Source: Choanephora cucurbitarum (taxonomy: Eukaryota; Mucoromycota; Mucoromycetes; Mucorales; Choanephoraceae). Taken from it: 64,000 bases of DNA. This document shows, in pieces, positions 39,028 through 50,569 of the stretch. The DNA is taken from assembly GCA_025331435.1 (NCBI GenBank), contig JAIWNI010000019.1, positions 248,001-312,000 on the forward strand. The letters are read 5' to 3'. The position numbers and the translations under genes are program-made. The notes under the pieces were generated by a model that saw nothing but the letters and a program-made list of their open reading frames with translations, searched no databases and was not told the origin of the DNA. The number at the start of each line of letters is the position of its first letter. Within the stretch, counting starts at the first letter, position 1.

Positions 39028-40756
39028 GACGCCAAATAGTGATTTTCCAAAAAAGAAAGCGGTACAAAGCTTTCCTGCTAAGTCTTATTCTCTAAAAAAG
39101 CAGATTTTTTTAGATGGCCGCGAATCTATGCAAAAAAAAAAGAGATTATATCAGCATAAAGATAAGTTTTCAAAAATCAAAGAAGGAATGCTCATTATTG
39201 CCTTTGAGAAGGATTCGTCATCAGTATCACTGATCTGTTTTATAACTTCCATGCTGCTTAAATTATACAAATATGTATTAAACTTGGTCTTGCTCGGCTT
39301 CTGCTGACAAATGCTTTTGAATCTATTATGGTAGTGAAAAAGCTAAAAAGCTTTGCCGTAATAGATACTTTGAAAGTGCTTGAAAACAGCATAGCTTGTT
39401 CAGTACTATTTATCAGCAAATTAGACTTAACCGATGGAACACGCAGAGACCGAGAAATGCTTGCAGCATGGCTCGTCAAGAAATATGCTTATAAAGACTT
39501 TGTCTATTCTTGCGCTTGATTGGCTAGTATCTGAAGAGTTCTTGATGTGTTGGAAGTCTAGGATTAAATAACTTTGTATTTCTTCATCGTATGAATACCA
39601 ATGATGTATGTTGTGCCATATCCTTTTCTATTTGATGTACGTTTGCTAAATTGTTTTTTCGATTTTGAGTACATCTGAGCAATGTATCATTACTGTTCTT
39701 ATTTGAATTCATTTTGCTCTGCCATCAGATCCTATCACTTATGATATGCTGAAACCATGGGTGTAGAATAGGGTGCATGCAACTGACGCAAGACGCAAAT
39801 AAAACGGTAAATTTGATACAATTACAGAAAGTCGGTTTGGTGATAAAGGAGATAAGACTGTATAATCAAATCCTTGCACCTAGAAAAATATACGCACTGC
39901 TTTAAAAAAAAACGATATAGATTAGATCTCCATTTGCTATTACTTCCACTGTGGTTGTCTTTGAAACATAGCGCCTTAATGCTTTTGAATGACATAGCAT
40001 GTTGCTTTGCTTTGTATCATAGCGACAACTTATTGCGTACAGCTATGGCACAATATTGATATGGTTTATATTTGATTTTCAATGCACAATAACAACCCGA
40101 TTTCAACATAGCACTGCATACTATAAATACAAACAAGCTTGAGTGTTTAGTAAGGTTTTGAGACTCAAACCGTTTTGTAGCCATGTCTTTCTTCAAGCAA
40201 GAGTATTTCATTTTGCGAGGATAATAAATACAGTTCCTTGTTTATGAAAACTAAAGCTAAAAATATAACAAAACATAACTGCAATTTCTCGAAAAGTTAA
40301 ACTCAATTGGACTTTATCATTTTAATGGCTATTTACCCCTTCAAGCTTGGTTCCTGACAAAGATTTATATTTAAACTATGCTGGTGATCAGCATCTTTTG
40401 GGTAAACGATTAGGAAAGAGTGATTGCACTCGAGTTGGAGGATTAAAGTACATTATGTTGGAGCCTGCTTTAATATCAGAGAAAGGAAATTGAGTAAAGC
40501 CAAGGTTCTTCTTGACTAAACACAGTGTTGAACATCAATTGTATTTACATTAGAACAAAATGCATAAGCTGTCAGGCTTTAGACTGAGAGAAAATTACAA
40601 AAGAAGCTGTTTTTACGAGATGCAGCTGCATGCATTTAGATTGTGCACCAATTCAGTTGTAGTTGCATAAGCTATGAAACGCCAAAAAAAAGCATATATG
40701 TTGTTCTCTTTTTTTTTCTCTCTCTCTCTTCAATATTTAGTTTTAGTAGCCTAAAA
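39028..40756. other. Intergenic region with unrecognised short frames
   Basis: This 1.7-kb stretch has no supported gene. A plus-strand frame at 39328-39516 (TTG or first ATG, DLTDGTRRDREMLAAW) has a coding-like composition and could be a gene fragment, but neither start nor exon partner is clear. Another, 39026-39304, overlaps the Dsc2-like start. The right end contains a C/T run (40710-40735) upstream of the P450 start. Confidence 0.4.
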
Positions 40757-42737
40757 ATGCAAAGCTCAATTATATCTATGCTAAATGCTTATTATCCTAT
40801 TTCTGAATCATTGCGCACATTGAATGGTCGCAAATATATGCTAAGCAGTGCTATTGCTGCAACAGTTGTTTATCTAGTTCATGATTACTTATTCAAACCC
40901 CCAAGGGAACTTCGACATATTCCGTATGTTAGTTGGCTTCCCGCTTTTTTGTCTTCTTTTCAAGGCATCTCCACCTTCGATTACAACAAGAAAAACATTC
41001 AACCCAAGATGAAGTCCAAGAAAATCAAAGACATTTATGTTGTAAGCATCAAAGCTGTTGGGTTTTATTTTTAACCTGCTCACCTTATTTATTTAATATG
41101 TACATAATAGAGACTATCTGAAGTCGGCTGGACCGTTTATATCGCCAACTTCTCAGAGGCTAAACGTATACTGATGAAACCTGGTAAGAAGATCTGCAAT
41201 GATGTTGGGATTTTTTCCTCAAATTGAAATGATAGATTTGTTTCCCAAGGTGGATTTGTCAAAAGGCTTAGAAAATACCCTGCGAAGCAAAATGAATGAT
41301 AAGCATAGTCTGTTTTTCTCAAATGGAAGCTTATGGAAAAACCAAAGAGCGTTGTTAGGTCCTGCACTAGGTCGACATTTGTCTGTAAAGAAATATGCTG
41401 AAATCACAAGCATTTTGCTCAACCAAATCAACCAACTTGAAGACTCTGCAGATATAAAGAGTTTAACACGTCGCTATACTTTAGATGCAATTGCCGTTGC
41501 TGCTTTAGGTAAAACATATATAAATCTGAAAGCAGCTCCAATCTAAACGTCTAATTTAGGTGTTGATATGAATTCCACTTCAGATCCCAATTGCGAAATC
41601 GTAAACACATATGCTATTCTTGATGAGGGGATGCAAGATCCTTTTCATTTTTATTTCCCTTATTTTGAGCAAAACCATCTTTGGATGTTCCCTAAATTGG
41701 CCGCGCTACATGGCAAGTTAGACTTGTTTCGTAGCTTGATTGACGAAATGATTTCTGAACGAAAGGAAGAGCTGAAGAAAAAGAAGAGCAACAGATACGA
41801 TTTGCTAACTGTGATGCTTGAGGCGCAGGAAGAAGATGGCAGCATGACTGAAGAGCAAATAAAGGTGAGCGCCATAGCGATAGTATTTCTACTTGAAGTA
41901 CGAGTGCTAATTCTTGCTTTGCATTTCGTTTTATCAAACAGAGCAACATCAATTTTGCTTTTTTGACAGGTTATAACGGTACAGCAAATATACTCTGTTT
42001 TGCTTTGTATTACCTTGCTGTTAATCCTGTAAGTTGCCAATGAAGATAAGTGTTTGGTAATGACTATTGAATGTAACTGATAGAATATTCAACATCGTGC
42101 AAGACAAGAAGTATTATCGGTCTTAGGCGATGAGCCCAAGGGGATGCATCCTACCCTTGAACAAATCAAGCGCATGCGTTATATCTATGCAATAATTAAA
42201 GAGGTAATGAGTTTGCACAATTCATGTCGATAAATTCTCATCCTTTCATTTTCATCAAAAAGGTGCTTCGTATGCATCCTACTGCTCCTAGGTCTATACC
42301 TCGTATTATTCAAAATGATATCGTTGTTTGTGATAAGCTTATTCCCAAAGGCTCTTTTGTTGCGATAGACATCTTCAATATGCATCATCACGACGATACA
42401 TGGCCTGATGAAGATGTGTTTGACCCAGAGAGATTTGAAAAAGCAGGGAACGATGACGCTGGCAAAGGCCTTTCATGGCTTCCTTTTGGCGGTGGTTCCA
42501 GACAATGCATTGGAATGAATTTGAGTCTATTGATTCTACGTATTTGTCTGTGCATGTTATGTAAGTTGCAAGTAGTTACATCAGTTTAGCCTGTTACTTA
42601 TTTTATAAAAAAAAACAGTGTCGCAACACGAATGGACCTTACCGGAAGACTCGGTTCATAAAAACGGCTTGGTTACTAGAGGTGCGTTTTTAGTAGCTCC
42701 TCAAGACATGAGACTCAAGTTCAAATACCTAAGTTAG
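40757..42737 (+). CDS. Cytochrome P450 monooxygenase
   Basis: Eight exons, 40757-41041, 41111-41183, 41236-41508, 41560-41864, 41942-42028, 42084-42203, 42263-42560 and 42619-42737, give 519 residues. An N-terminal segment (about 27-45, YMLSSAIAATVVYLVHDYLF) looks like the ER anchor and is followed by a Pro-rich hinge KPPRELRHIP. The I helix reads FAFLTGYNGTAN, the K helix KEVLRMHPTAPRSIPR (ExxR), then FDPERFE, and the heme loop FGGGSRQCIG with the cysteine ligand. The substrate class cannot be told. The alcohol/acid pair of the I helix (usually AGxDTT) is GYNGT, slightly unusual. It ends 223 bp from the convergent ketoacyl reductase. Confidence 0.9.
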
Positions 42738-42960
42738 ACAAAACATTGTCTGCCAATTAAGATATTTTCTTTTACTTCATTCCACTAATACAACTGTGAT
42801 CAGAACAGCAAATAAAAAAAAATAGGACAAATTGATCGCAATTAACCTCTGATTTCTGCTCCCTCTTCTTTGTTTAAACTGAATCTATAAAAACATCTTA
42901 AGAAAGCCAAAGACCGATTTTATCTCATAATCCTCTTTTTTGTCTGATAACAATAGCCAT

Positions 42961-44273
42961 TTATTCGGTTTTGCGAGCAGCAGCTTCGCGTTCACGCTTA
43001 CGCAAAGCTCTCTTGCGAATATCTTTTTGGATGCCTATGACGGTAAAGAAATACGGTCAATTGCTTATCAACTGTCATCATATAGACATGACTTACTATC
43101 GTTATAGTTAACCCAAAAAGAAGTAGTAAATAAATTAGTAATGGCCCAATAAACAACACCATGCATAGGATGAGGTGCAGAAGTGAAAGGGACGTTAGCT
43201 CCACAAGAGAGACCGATTCTCTTCAAGACATTACCAACGTAGTCCTTAGCAGTAGGGATCAAGAGACTGGACTTACGAATCTTGCTCATAGCAGATACAA
43301 CGAAATAGGTACTGACATGTTCAACGACAATACCATCCTTTTCTACTTCCTTACCCAAAGCTTGAGACCAAGTAGACAAAAAGGCTTTACTGGCAGAATA
43401 AACAGACAAATAAGGTGTGGCAACCAAACCAGCAAAAGATCCTATGTTGAGGATAAGACCATTGCGGCTATAAAGAATGCAAGTAAGCCGCTTTCCTCTC
43501 ACTCTCTAAACTATCAATAAGATAACTCACTTTTCTTTCATTTGAGGAAGTACAAGCTTAGTCATCTTCATAAGACCCTTAATGTTCACTTCGACAATGT
43601 TGTTAATCAAAGCTTCGTCTTCTTCGAAAAAGGAAGTAGGGATTTCATGGTTGACACCAACATTGTTGATCAATGCACCAACACGGATAGTATCCAAAAT
43701 TTGACCAACCTTTTTGAAATCTTCAGCATCTCCCTTTGTGAAATCCATTGCAAAAGTCTTTGTTTCAACACCATATTGTCCAGCTAATAAATCCCCCAGT
43801 TAGTTATTTTTAATTCCTCTTTCATTCCTTTACCATTTCGCTTACAGATATCATTAGCCAAAGCATCCAATTTGGAAGCAGTACGGGAGATCAAGAAAAC
43901 ATTGAACTTCTTTTTAGCGAGTTGTAAGGCAAACTCTTTACCGATACCATCAGTAGCACCAGTAACCACTAGAAAATAAATCAGTCCCCCTTTTTCTCAT
44001 TTTTTGGGGGAGAAACCCGAAAAAAAAATTGCGACATGGATCTTACCTGCCCAAGAGCCTTTGCCTGCACCAAACTTTTGAAGCTAATGTAAAAAGAAGA
44101 AAAAGAAAAGACAATTAAGACCTAGTCTTACTTCAACGCGTATTGAATCTTATTACAGGAATACCACTGGCAACAAAAGTTTCAAACAAAATCCTAAAAA
44201 GAGCTAATGCTTTGTAGCCGAGAAAAGCAGCACCAATAGCGGCAAATAGAGTTACAGAGTTGCACTCAACCAT
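42961..44273 (-). CDS. ER very-long-chain 3-ketoacyl-CoA reductase (KAR/HSD17B12-like)
   Basis: Six exons, 44157-44273, 44047-44083, 43846-43968, 43531-43783, 43097-43467 and 42961-43034, give 324 residues. An N-terminal hydrophobic stretch ([18 protein letters not shown]) anchors it in the membrane. The short-chain dehydrogenase fold has TGATDGIG (54-61), NNVG, and catalytic Y200-S-A-S-K204, with S187. It reduces 3-ketoacyl-CoA in fatty-acid elongation, using NADPH. The C-terminus ends ARKTE, which resembles a di-basic ER-retrieval signal. Relatives are yeast Ifa38 and human HSD17B12. The steroid dehydrogenase role of the human protein is not implied here. Confidence 0.9.
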
Positions 44274-45185
44274 ATTGTCTGTCAATAAAGAAGAAAGTGG
44301 GAGAAAAGAAATGAAAAATAGCCAGGTTGAGATCAAATTAAGTGTTTTCCATTCCCGGTTCTTTACTTTGCCCGAAAAAAAAGCTAATCGGACTATAGAA
44401 AAAGCACATCAAATCAATGCTGGCCCATGATAATAAGAAGATATTGACCTCACACGTACGAGTGCTTTGCCTTAGGATATGCTCATTGGCATTAGAATGC
44501 ATGCCTTCTCTGTCGTCTAAATGAACTAGATATCTTTCTAATTTAAAAGCTATAATCAGTTTGATAAAAATAGATCGCATATTGTTAAGGCAAACAGGTA
44601 CTTGTTCAAGCTATCTGCCTGAAGAACAATAATGCTTCTCTTCTTTAGCCGAATTGCAGATAACGCCAGTACACGTTTAGCTGTCTGTTATTTTATAAGC
44701 ACTTCTTTTCTTTTACTTTGCTAACTGATGGAATGACAACGAAAAGAAAAAAAGACAACTAGTTATGAGAAGGAGATCTCCCAGTTCTGTCAAGGTCATT
44801 AGCAAGACAGCCAAGTTACTATTCAATCTAGAGGAAAGGGAGAAGTGGTATAGCTTTAGGTGCACAGACCATACAATTTACACCAGGTTGTTTTGTGGTT
44901 TTCTCACAAACTCAACAGAAAGAAAGCTTGAGTTGACTTTGAAGCCACTATGTCATTTTTCTTAAGTCACGTCAAAATAACCTTTTTTTTCGTCTTTTTA
45001 AAGCAAAAAGAATTAATACAATAAGTCTTCGAGATCAGCATGCTAAGGTACCTCATTTCCCTTAGAAGAAGAAAAAAAAGGAGCTGTTAAAGAGTAAGCA
45101 GAAACTCTTTTCTCTCTTTCTGCCCTCATAAAGCTCCTTCTTCTTTTTTCTGCTTTATTTCTTACGTGAAGTTTGCTGACAACAG
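44274..45185. other. Intergenic / 5' region of NET-domain gene
   Basis: About 0.9 kb between the reductase start and the open frame of the NET gene. No gene is supported. An ATG with a following donor-like GGTACC site (45041-45050) may belong to the unresolved 5' end of the NET gene. C/T-rich tracts at 45105-45160 could be leader or intron. Confidence 0.4.
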
Positions 45186-46483
45186 TTTTTATACAAAAGT
45201 GAATCTCTAAACTGGACACAAGATCACTATTGGTCTTTTCTGGTTGAGAATAATAATAATAATAATATTGCAGAAACAGATACAGATGCACCCAATTATT
45301 TGAGTGATGCCGCAGCATTCCCACTTGAGAGTTTGTTCGGTCATGATGCATTTGACTTTAATAATTCAATGCTGTACGATGAGTTCAATTTTGGTAAACT
45401 ATCATATTTCTCTTTTTATTCTGAATACACTCTGAACTGAATTACCCCTCCCTATCAACATTAGCACCAGATCAAACAGTGGAGCCTTCTAACTTGATGG
45501 ATTCCACAATTATTAACGAGCCTTTAATGGCAAAACGACGCACAAGCAGCTCTACATCCTCTCTTTCTTCTTACAGTTCATCATCATCAGAAGAAGAAGA
45601 TCATAATACTTTCTCTACACTCTATAGTCAAAAATCTAGCATGGATTCTTCAGGTGATGAAGAAGAGGTAGAAGAGAATTATAAAACAATGAAGCCAAGT
45701 CCAATGGATCGAAGACAATTGGAAGAAACCGTCTTAGAGAAGATTACTCAACAGTTAGATGCAGAAAAACTACCTGGCATTTTATCGATTATTGCAGAGA
45801 AACACGAAGAGCATGTTGAAGAAGTAGAGATTGACTTGGCTAAATTAAATTATATTCAACTGGAGCAAATTCTGCTGTATATAGAGGCCTGCTTTCGAGA
45901 AAAGAATGGCGGGCCTAAAGTTGAATTGGCTGATTTTGTACCAAAGCCAGCAAAGACAAAACCAAAACCAAAAAATAATCGACAGCGCCAAAAGCGTCGT
46001 CGCTCATCATTAATTGGAGCAGGCCATGTTGTGAATGGGTCTAGTACATCTCGACTGTCTGAAACACATGGGCCTATCTCTATGTCTACTCTTACTCAAT
46101 TGGAGAAAGAAGAAGAAGAGGCGATGACATCTACAAGACGTAGAAACAATCGACGAAAGGGACCTAAGAAGAACAAGTCCAGATTCAACAAGATGGCACC
46201 ACCTGTCAAGAAGCTATCGAAAAGAAAGACAGCGCTCCATAAGCGACGATTATTAGAAGAGATGATTCAGCCTTCCTTAAGTGAAGAAGAAGAGGAAGAA
46301 GACGATACTAAAGAGGGAGGCATCATCATATTTGGCAATGAGCAAATGGACTTTGCTGTCAAAGATAATCAAACTATTATACATACATCTTCCTCAACAG
46401 GCAAAAAGCCTATTGTGCCTGCTATTGATTATAAGTCATTAGAAGATGACGAAGATGATGAAATGATTGATATTATGCTATAA
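45186..46483 (+). CDS. NET (extra-terminal) domain protein without bromodomains; 5' end unresolved
   Basis: Exons run from an open frame 45186-45393 to 45465-46483. The first in-frame ATG is at 45369 (347 residues); open sequence upstream in the same frame (with Asn-6 from (AAT)6) suggests further 5' coding. Next to a Ser-rich acidic stretch, residues about 90-155 (counting from that ATG) read PMDRRQLEETVLEKI..KLPGILSIIAEKHEEHVEEVEIDLAKLNYIQLEQILLYIE, cut here into blocks matching the NET fold of BET proteins, in which this domain recruits chromatin partners. No bromodomain is present in the window part. A basic, Lys/Arg-rich region follows and then two acidic clusters. It could be a free-standing NET protein or the C-terminal part of a larger one. 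Confidence 0.65.
45249..45266 (+). repeat. (AAT)6 microsatellite encoding six Asn
   Basis: Six AAT triplets lie in the in-frame stretch upstream of the NET-domain gene. If translated they give a run of six asparagines. Length variation would be frame-neutral. Confidence 0.9.
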
Positions 46484-47058
46484 CCTTTTACTAAAAGAAA
46501 CCCCACTTTGTATAACCCCCTTAATTCTAAAAAGTCATTTCACCCGCGGATCAACTGCAGTATTTTCTCCCTTTTATTGTTCTTGTCATGTTTTGAAGTA
46601 ACATAAATTGTGTGAAAAAATCTGTAACATGTACACAATCGAAAAAAAACCAAAAACCCTACAAAAGGTCTTCCTGCTTACAAATTCGATTCAGGGTAAA
46701 TAAGGTCTATTGGGCACATGTCCTTTACCTGAAATGGAGTATATAGAAAGCTTCACTCTTTCTATTCTCGCTAGAAATGTGTACTATCATATATATAGGC
46801 TTAGTTTTAGTAGAGTCTTACTCGAACTTGAAACGAATCAAAACCAAGTTTAAACCCAATGCTCTATAAACAAAGCGTGAAAGAATTATTTTCGTAGATA
46901 TAGTACGGGCTATCAACCACAATTGGATTTGTGCAGCTGATTGTTGCCATACCATTTTTGACTATTTTTTTTGGTATTCTATCGATCATGGATATAAAAT
47001 GAGAGCTTTTTGATTTCCTCTTCTTCTTCTTCCCTATCATTGTTATAAAGACAACACT
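46484..47058. other. Intergenic region
   Basis: These 575 bases hold no supported gene. Before the bZIP start there is a C/T-rich tract (47012-47042), consistent with a promoter. A TATA-like TATATATAGG is at about 46790-46800. Confidence 0.4.
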
Positions 47059-48048
47059 ATGTATTCAAACACCATGTCTCAGCAAACAACATTTGACCAT
47101 TGTCAAGCAGTATTGAATCATAAATGGAATTATCCGTCATCAACCATGCGAGGTATAACACACATAAGTCCTTTTTATTCTATTTTATTAAAGAAAAAAG
47201 ATTGGTCAACGATAACTCACATGTTTTCCATGACAGCCAATCAACCTTTCCATCATAATGTATGGACGCAGAACAACAATAAATTAGATCATTGTTCCGC
47301 CTATTGTTGCCTTTCATTTCCTTATTCTTCTCCTCTTCCTCCTCACGCCCCACCTCCATCCCCTATCTGTTTCTCTTCTCCACCTAATAAGACACGTAAA
47401 ATGACTACAAAATCAAAACGAGCTGAGCAGAATAGAGCTGCACAAAGAGCTTTTCGGTTGCGCAAAGAGCGTTATGTCAAAGATCTAGAACGTAAAGCGC
47501 AACTACTGGATGAATGGAGAGTAGAGATTGAACTATTGCGTCAAGAAAACCAGCAGTTAAGAGAAGTCAATCAGCGTTTAGAACAAGAACAGAAGCAACC
47601 AATGAAAAAATCGACATTGTCCAAGATGCCACCCCCTATTGTTACTCTGGTTGATCCTTTACAGTGTAAGAAGCGAAAACTGTCATTGTCTCTGTCTGGT
47701 GCACCAAATCAGGATAATGAACCACTTCAATCGCCTACTGCTGTACTTCCTCCTTACTCTTCTTCTGTATCTTCGCCTCTATCAAACTCAACATCCCCAA
47801 TCTCTCCATCTGACCAAGATAACACGGCTTTCTTATTGACGTCTTCCTATACCTCTCCTTATACAAATGAACAAGCCTATCTTCATACATTTCCTCTTGC
47901 TCCCTGCTCACCCTTTGAAGGTTCGACTGGCTATCCAAACTTAAATATGTATGATATGTTCCCAGGTAATAAGGTATATTCCCAAGGCGATAATGGCTAT
48001 CAATCCTCTTTAAATGTCAGCCATGATAACTATGTCTGTCGAAACTGA
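47059..48048 (+). CDS. bZIP transcription factor, Yap/AP-1-like
   Basis: The open frame is 329 residues. The basic region NRAAQRAFRLRKERY (about 125-139) has the N-x-x-A-Q-x-x-F-R signature of fungal Yap/Pap1 factors, and a leucine zipper follows (leucines about seven apart in LERKAQLLDEWRVEIELL...). The flanks are Ser/Pro-rich. No Cys-rich domain is obvious, so redox control as in Yap1 is not indicated. A GT-AG pair at 47153-47236 (84 nt, a multiple of three, stop-free) would remove 28 residues without shifting the frame; I favour splicing because the segment SILLKKKDWSTITHM is unlike its surroundings, but both forms are coding. The first ATG was taken as the start. Confidence 0.82.
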   Translation: MYSNTMSQQTTFDHCQAVLNHKWNYPSSTMRGITHISPFYSILLKKKDWSTITHMFSMTANQPFHHNVWTQNNNKLDHCSAYCCLSFPYSSPLPPHAPPPSPICFSSPPNKTRKMTTKSKRAEQNRAAQRAFRLRKERYVKDLERKAQLLDEWRVEIELLRQENQQLREVNQRLEQEQKQPMKKSTLSKMPPPIVTLVDPLQCKKRKLSLSLSGAPNQDNEPLQSPTAVLPPYSSSVSSPLSNSTSPISPSDQDNTAFLLTSSYTSPYTNEQAYLHTFPLAPCSPFEGSTGYPNLNMYDMFPGNKVYSQGDNGYQSSLNVSHDNYVCRN

Positions 48049-49497
48049 TCGAAAAAAAAGAAGAATGGAAGTAATCCATTTTAACTATATCTGTCATATG
48101 AGACATATCTGCTATTCGTACAACTTGATTCTTTCACATGTAATGTAGACACTTGAAGTGTAATATCTTTATCTCTTTCTCCTTATATAATAACTTAGTA
48201 TGATCAATATACATAAAGAATCAAGCTATTCTATCATTCTCTCGTCTCATTTTAACAATTACCTTTGGTTTTGTTGTCTTGTTCGTTTAACTATGAATGA
48301 CGACAAATGTTTGTTTATTTGTTTTAGACTTTACATGTTTTATGTTTGAACTTACTTTCAATTTAACATTAAGCAATTTAGCCCTTATAGGAAGATTAGC
48401 TTAGAATATTCTTTCACAGGGTCATTTATTTTATTTTATTTTAGTAAAGTTTTGACATAAATGACCTGTTGTTGAGAGGTTGCTTTCTGTCAATTTTACA
48501 AGAACATGGTTCCTAAGTTTGGGTATGCCCATGACATATGTGTTCCTTCCAAATGTTTGATAGACTATTGCTATCATGAAATGACAGAAAGATATAGCTT
48601 CAGATTAGAATGGGATTTTTCTACTTGGAGAAAGAGACAGAATTCTGGACGCAGAGTTAAGCGGTACTGTAAAGCCGAATATTGATTGCTTGTTTCTTTT
48701 TATGAATGGAGAGCAACTAGGTTATGCAACGCGCTTTCACGCGACTGTACTGTAGCTAAGACTGTACTCTTCTTTGCCTTACAAAGAGGGCATTTTGACC
48801 AGTCTGCTTATTGATCTCAGATCGAGCTGAGGCTTTAGTAACAATCGGTCAAGTAAAGTTATACAAATTGAGCCCTGGCCAACTCAGTTCAAGAAAATGT
48901 TTATTTGATTGCAAATACCAGATCTAACTTATTTCATTGCCTGACTAGCTTCCTTAGTATAGACACACATTTCCCTTATTTTTTTTTATTAAATTGTCAT
49001 TTAATTATATCAGGATTTTTTTTCTCCATCTCATGATTTTAGATGCTGGTAATACAAAATGAAAGGTTACGTTCCACAGGAAAATACCCTTCTTGTTGGG
49101 TAAGCCTATATGTCTTTCTTTTTTTTTATTGTGCTTTTTTGATTTCGTTTGTTTAAGTTTATACTGTTGGGTATCAAAGAAAAGCCTCTTCTTCTTTTCC
49201 ATTAACCTAATGTTACTCTCTTATGAATCTACAATGACCCAAGTTTCTTTTATTTCGAAAAATGACAACCCAAGAGAAAAAAATTAAAGGGAAGGATACA
49301 CTAACAACCCAGAAATTTTGATCCGGGTGCTTTTCCTAAAAAGAGAGAAAGATAGAAAAAAAAATATGGCTAGCAACAATACATGGGATATGAAAACATA
49401 CGCTTATCAGGCGTACAATAAATAATGTGAAAGAAAGGGGGAATATCTATAATTGGTATGATTTGAAAATAAAAGAAAAGAAAATGTCAACAAAGCT
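48049..49497. other. Intergenic region
   Basis: About 1.45 kb of AT-rich DNA with no supported gene. Near 48425-48445 is a [12 protein letters not shown] repeat. It separates the bZIP 3' end from the RhoGAP 3' end. No RNA gene was found. Confidence 0.4.
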
Positions 49498-50569
49498 CTA
49501 ACAGTTTTTGATGACTTGCAATAGCTCGTAGTTTGGTTCCATGCGGTGCTTAAGCACAGGGACTGTATTTGCCCTTAAGAGTTGCTTTTCACGAGAATGG
49601 TAAGTCGGATAGAGATTTGGTTTACTTGGTGCTGACTGCTGGCATTTTGGTAACCTGAAGTGGTCTTGATACTCTATCAAAAATTGAACAACTTTTTGTG
49701 ATTGTTTATATTGATCGGGGTGCATCGCATGGTCTGGATGAAGCAGGATACCAGGTGTAAAAACAGATGCAAGTGAGACAGAATTCATTTTTGTGTATTC
49801 TTCGTATCTACTAAACAAAGCAAGTAAATCGAGAAGATAAAACAACAAGTGCTGATTTATATTGGGCAGTTGATCAATCAGATACTGATATTCTTTAATA
49901 CGCATGGTGGCTATAATAAAAATGGCTTAATTCTTTCCAGAATCAAAGAATATATATCAACCTACTGTCTGCTGTGTCTGACTTGGTCGATATATTTCTA
50001 AAGGACGCATAGAAACTTGAAGGTATCACTGGTTCTGGAAGATAGTTTAAGAAGCGCCGTAAGCAATTTGCAGCATCATGAACATTAAAGCCGACCCAGT
50101 TAAATCCAATACCATGATCAGAAGAAGAGTTAAACAGCTGTTGAAGTTCGCCTATTCGCTTGGCGCTTTTGTTTTGAATGAGTCGGGGCGATCCTTTTTT
50201 TTCTCTTTATTTGTAACGTCATATAATTTTTTTTTCTTACCTGCCACTTTTTCGAAATACGCCTTCTACATAAAGCCCTTGATCTTTAAGAAAAGATCCA
50301 CATTTTGCCACAATAATAGGAATGAGACCAATCACTATTTCTTTGCTTTCATATGCAATGGGCGTATTTGCTATTTGAAGACTCTGTGCTAAAGGTACAC
50401 CGAAGACATCTTTTTAATTTTAAAAAGAAAAGTTATTGATCAACAATGTTCAAATTGTTAGTAGAAAACTACCTAGTGAAGGTTGGTCATAGGGATTGTG
50501 CTTTTTAGTACTGGCCATCATCTTTTTAATCCAGTTCCTGATAGGAGAGGTCTCGATGCTTGCTTCCAT
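49498..50569 (-). CDS. Small RhoGAP-domain protein
   Basis: Four exons, 50473-50569, 50241-50409, 49966-50165 and 49498-49910, give 292 residues. The RhoGAP fold covers most of the protein: FGVPLAQSLQI, then IPIIVAKCGSFLKDQGLYVEG and the arginine finger R85 in GVFRKSG, AANCLRRFLNYLPEPVIP, and LPNINQHLLFYLLDLLALF ... MNSVSLASVFTPGIL. These proteins accelerate GTP hydrolysis by Rho/Rac/Cdc42-type GTPases and so control polarity and wall synthesis. No other domain (SH3, BAR, PH, LIM) is visible. An in-frame upstream ATG at 50641 would add a hydrophobic leader (MRQVHRVKIVFLSLF), which seems unlikely for a cytosolic GAP, so 50569 was chosen. Confidence 0.85.
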
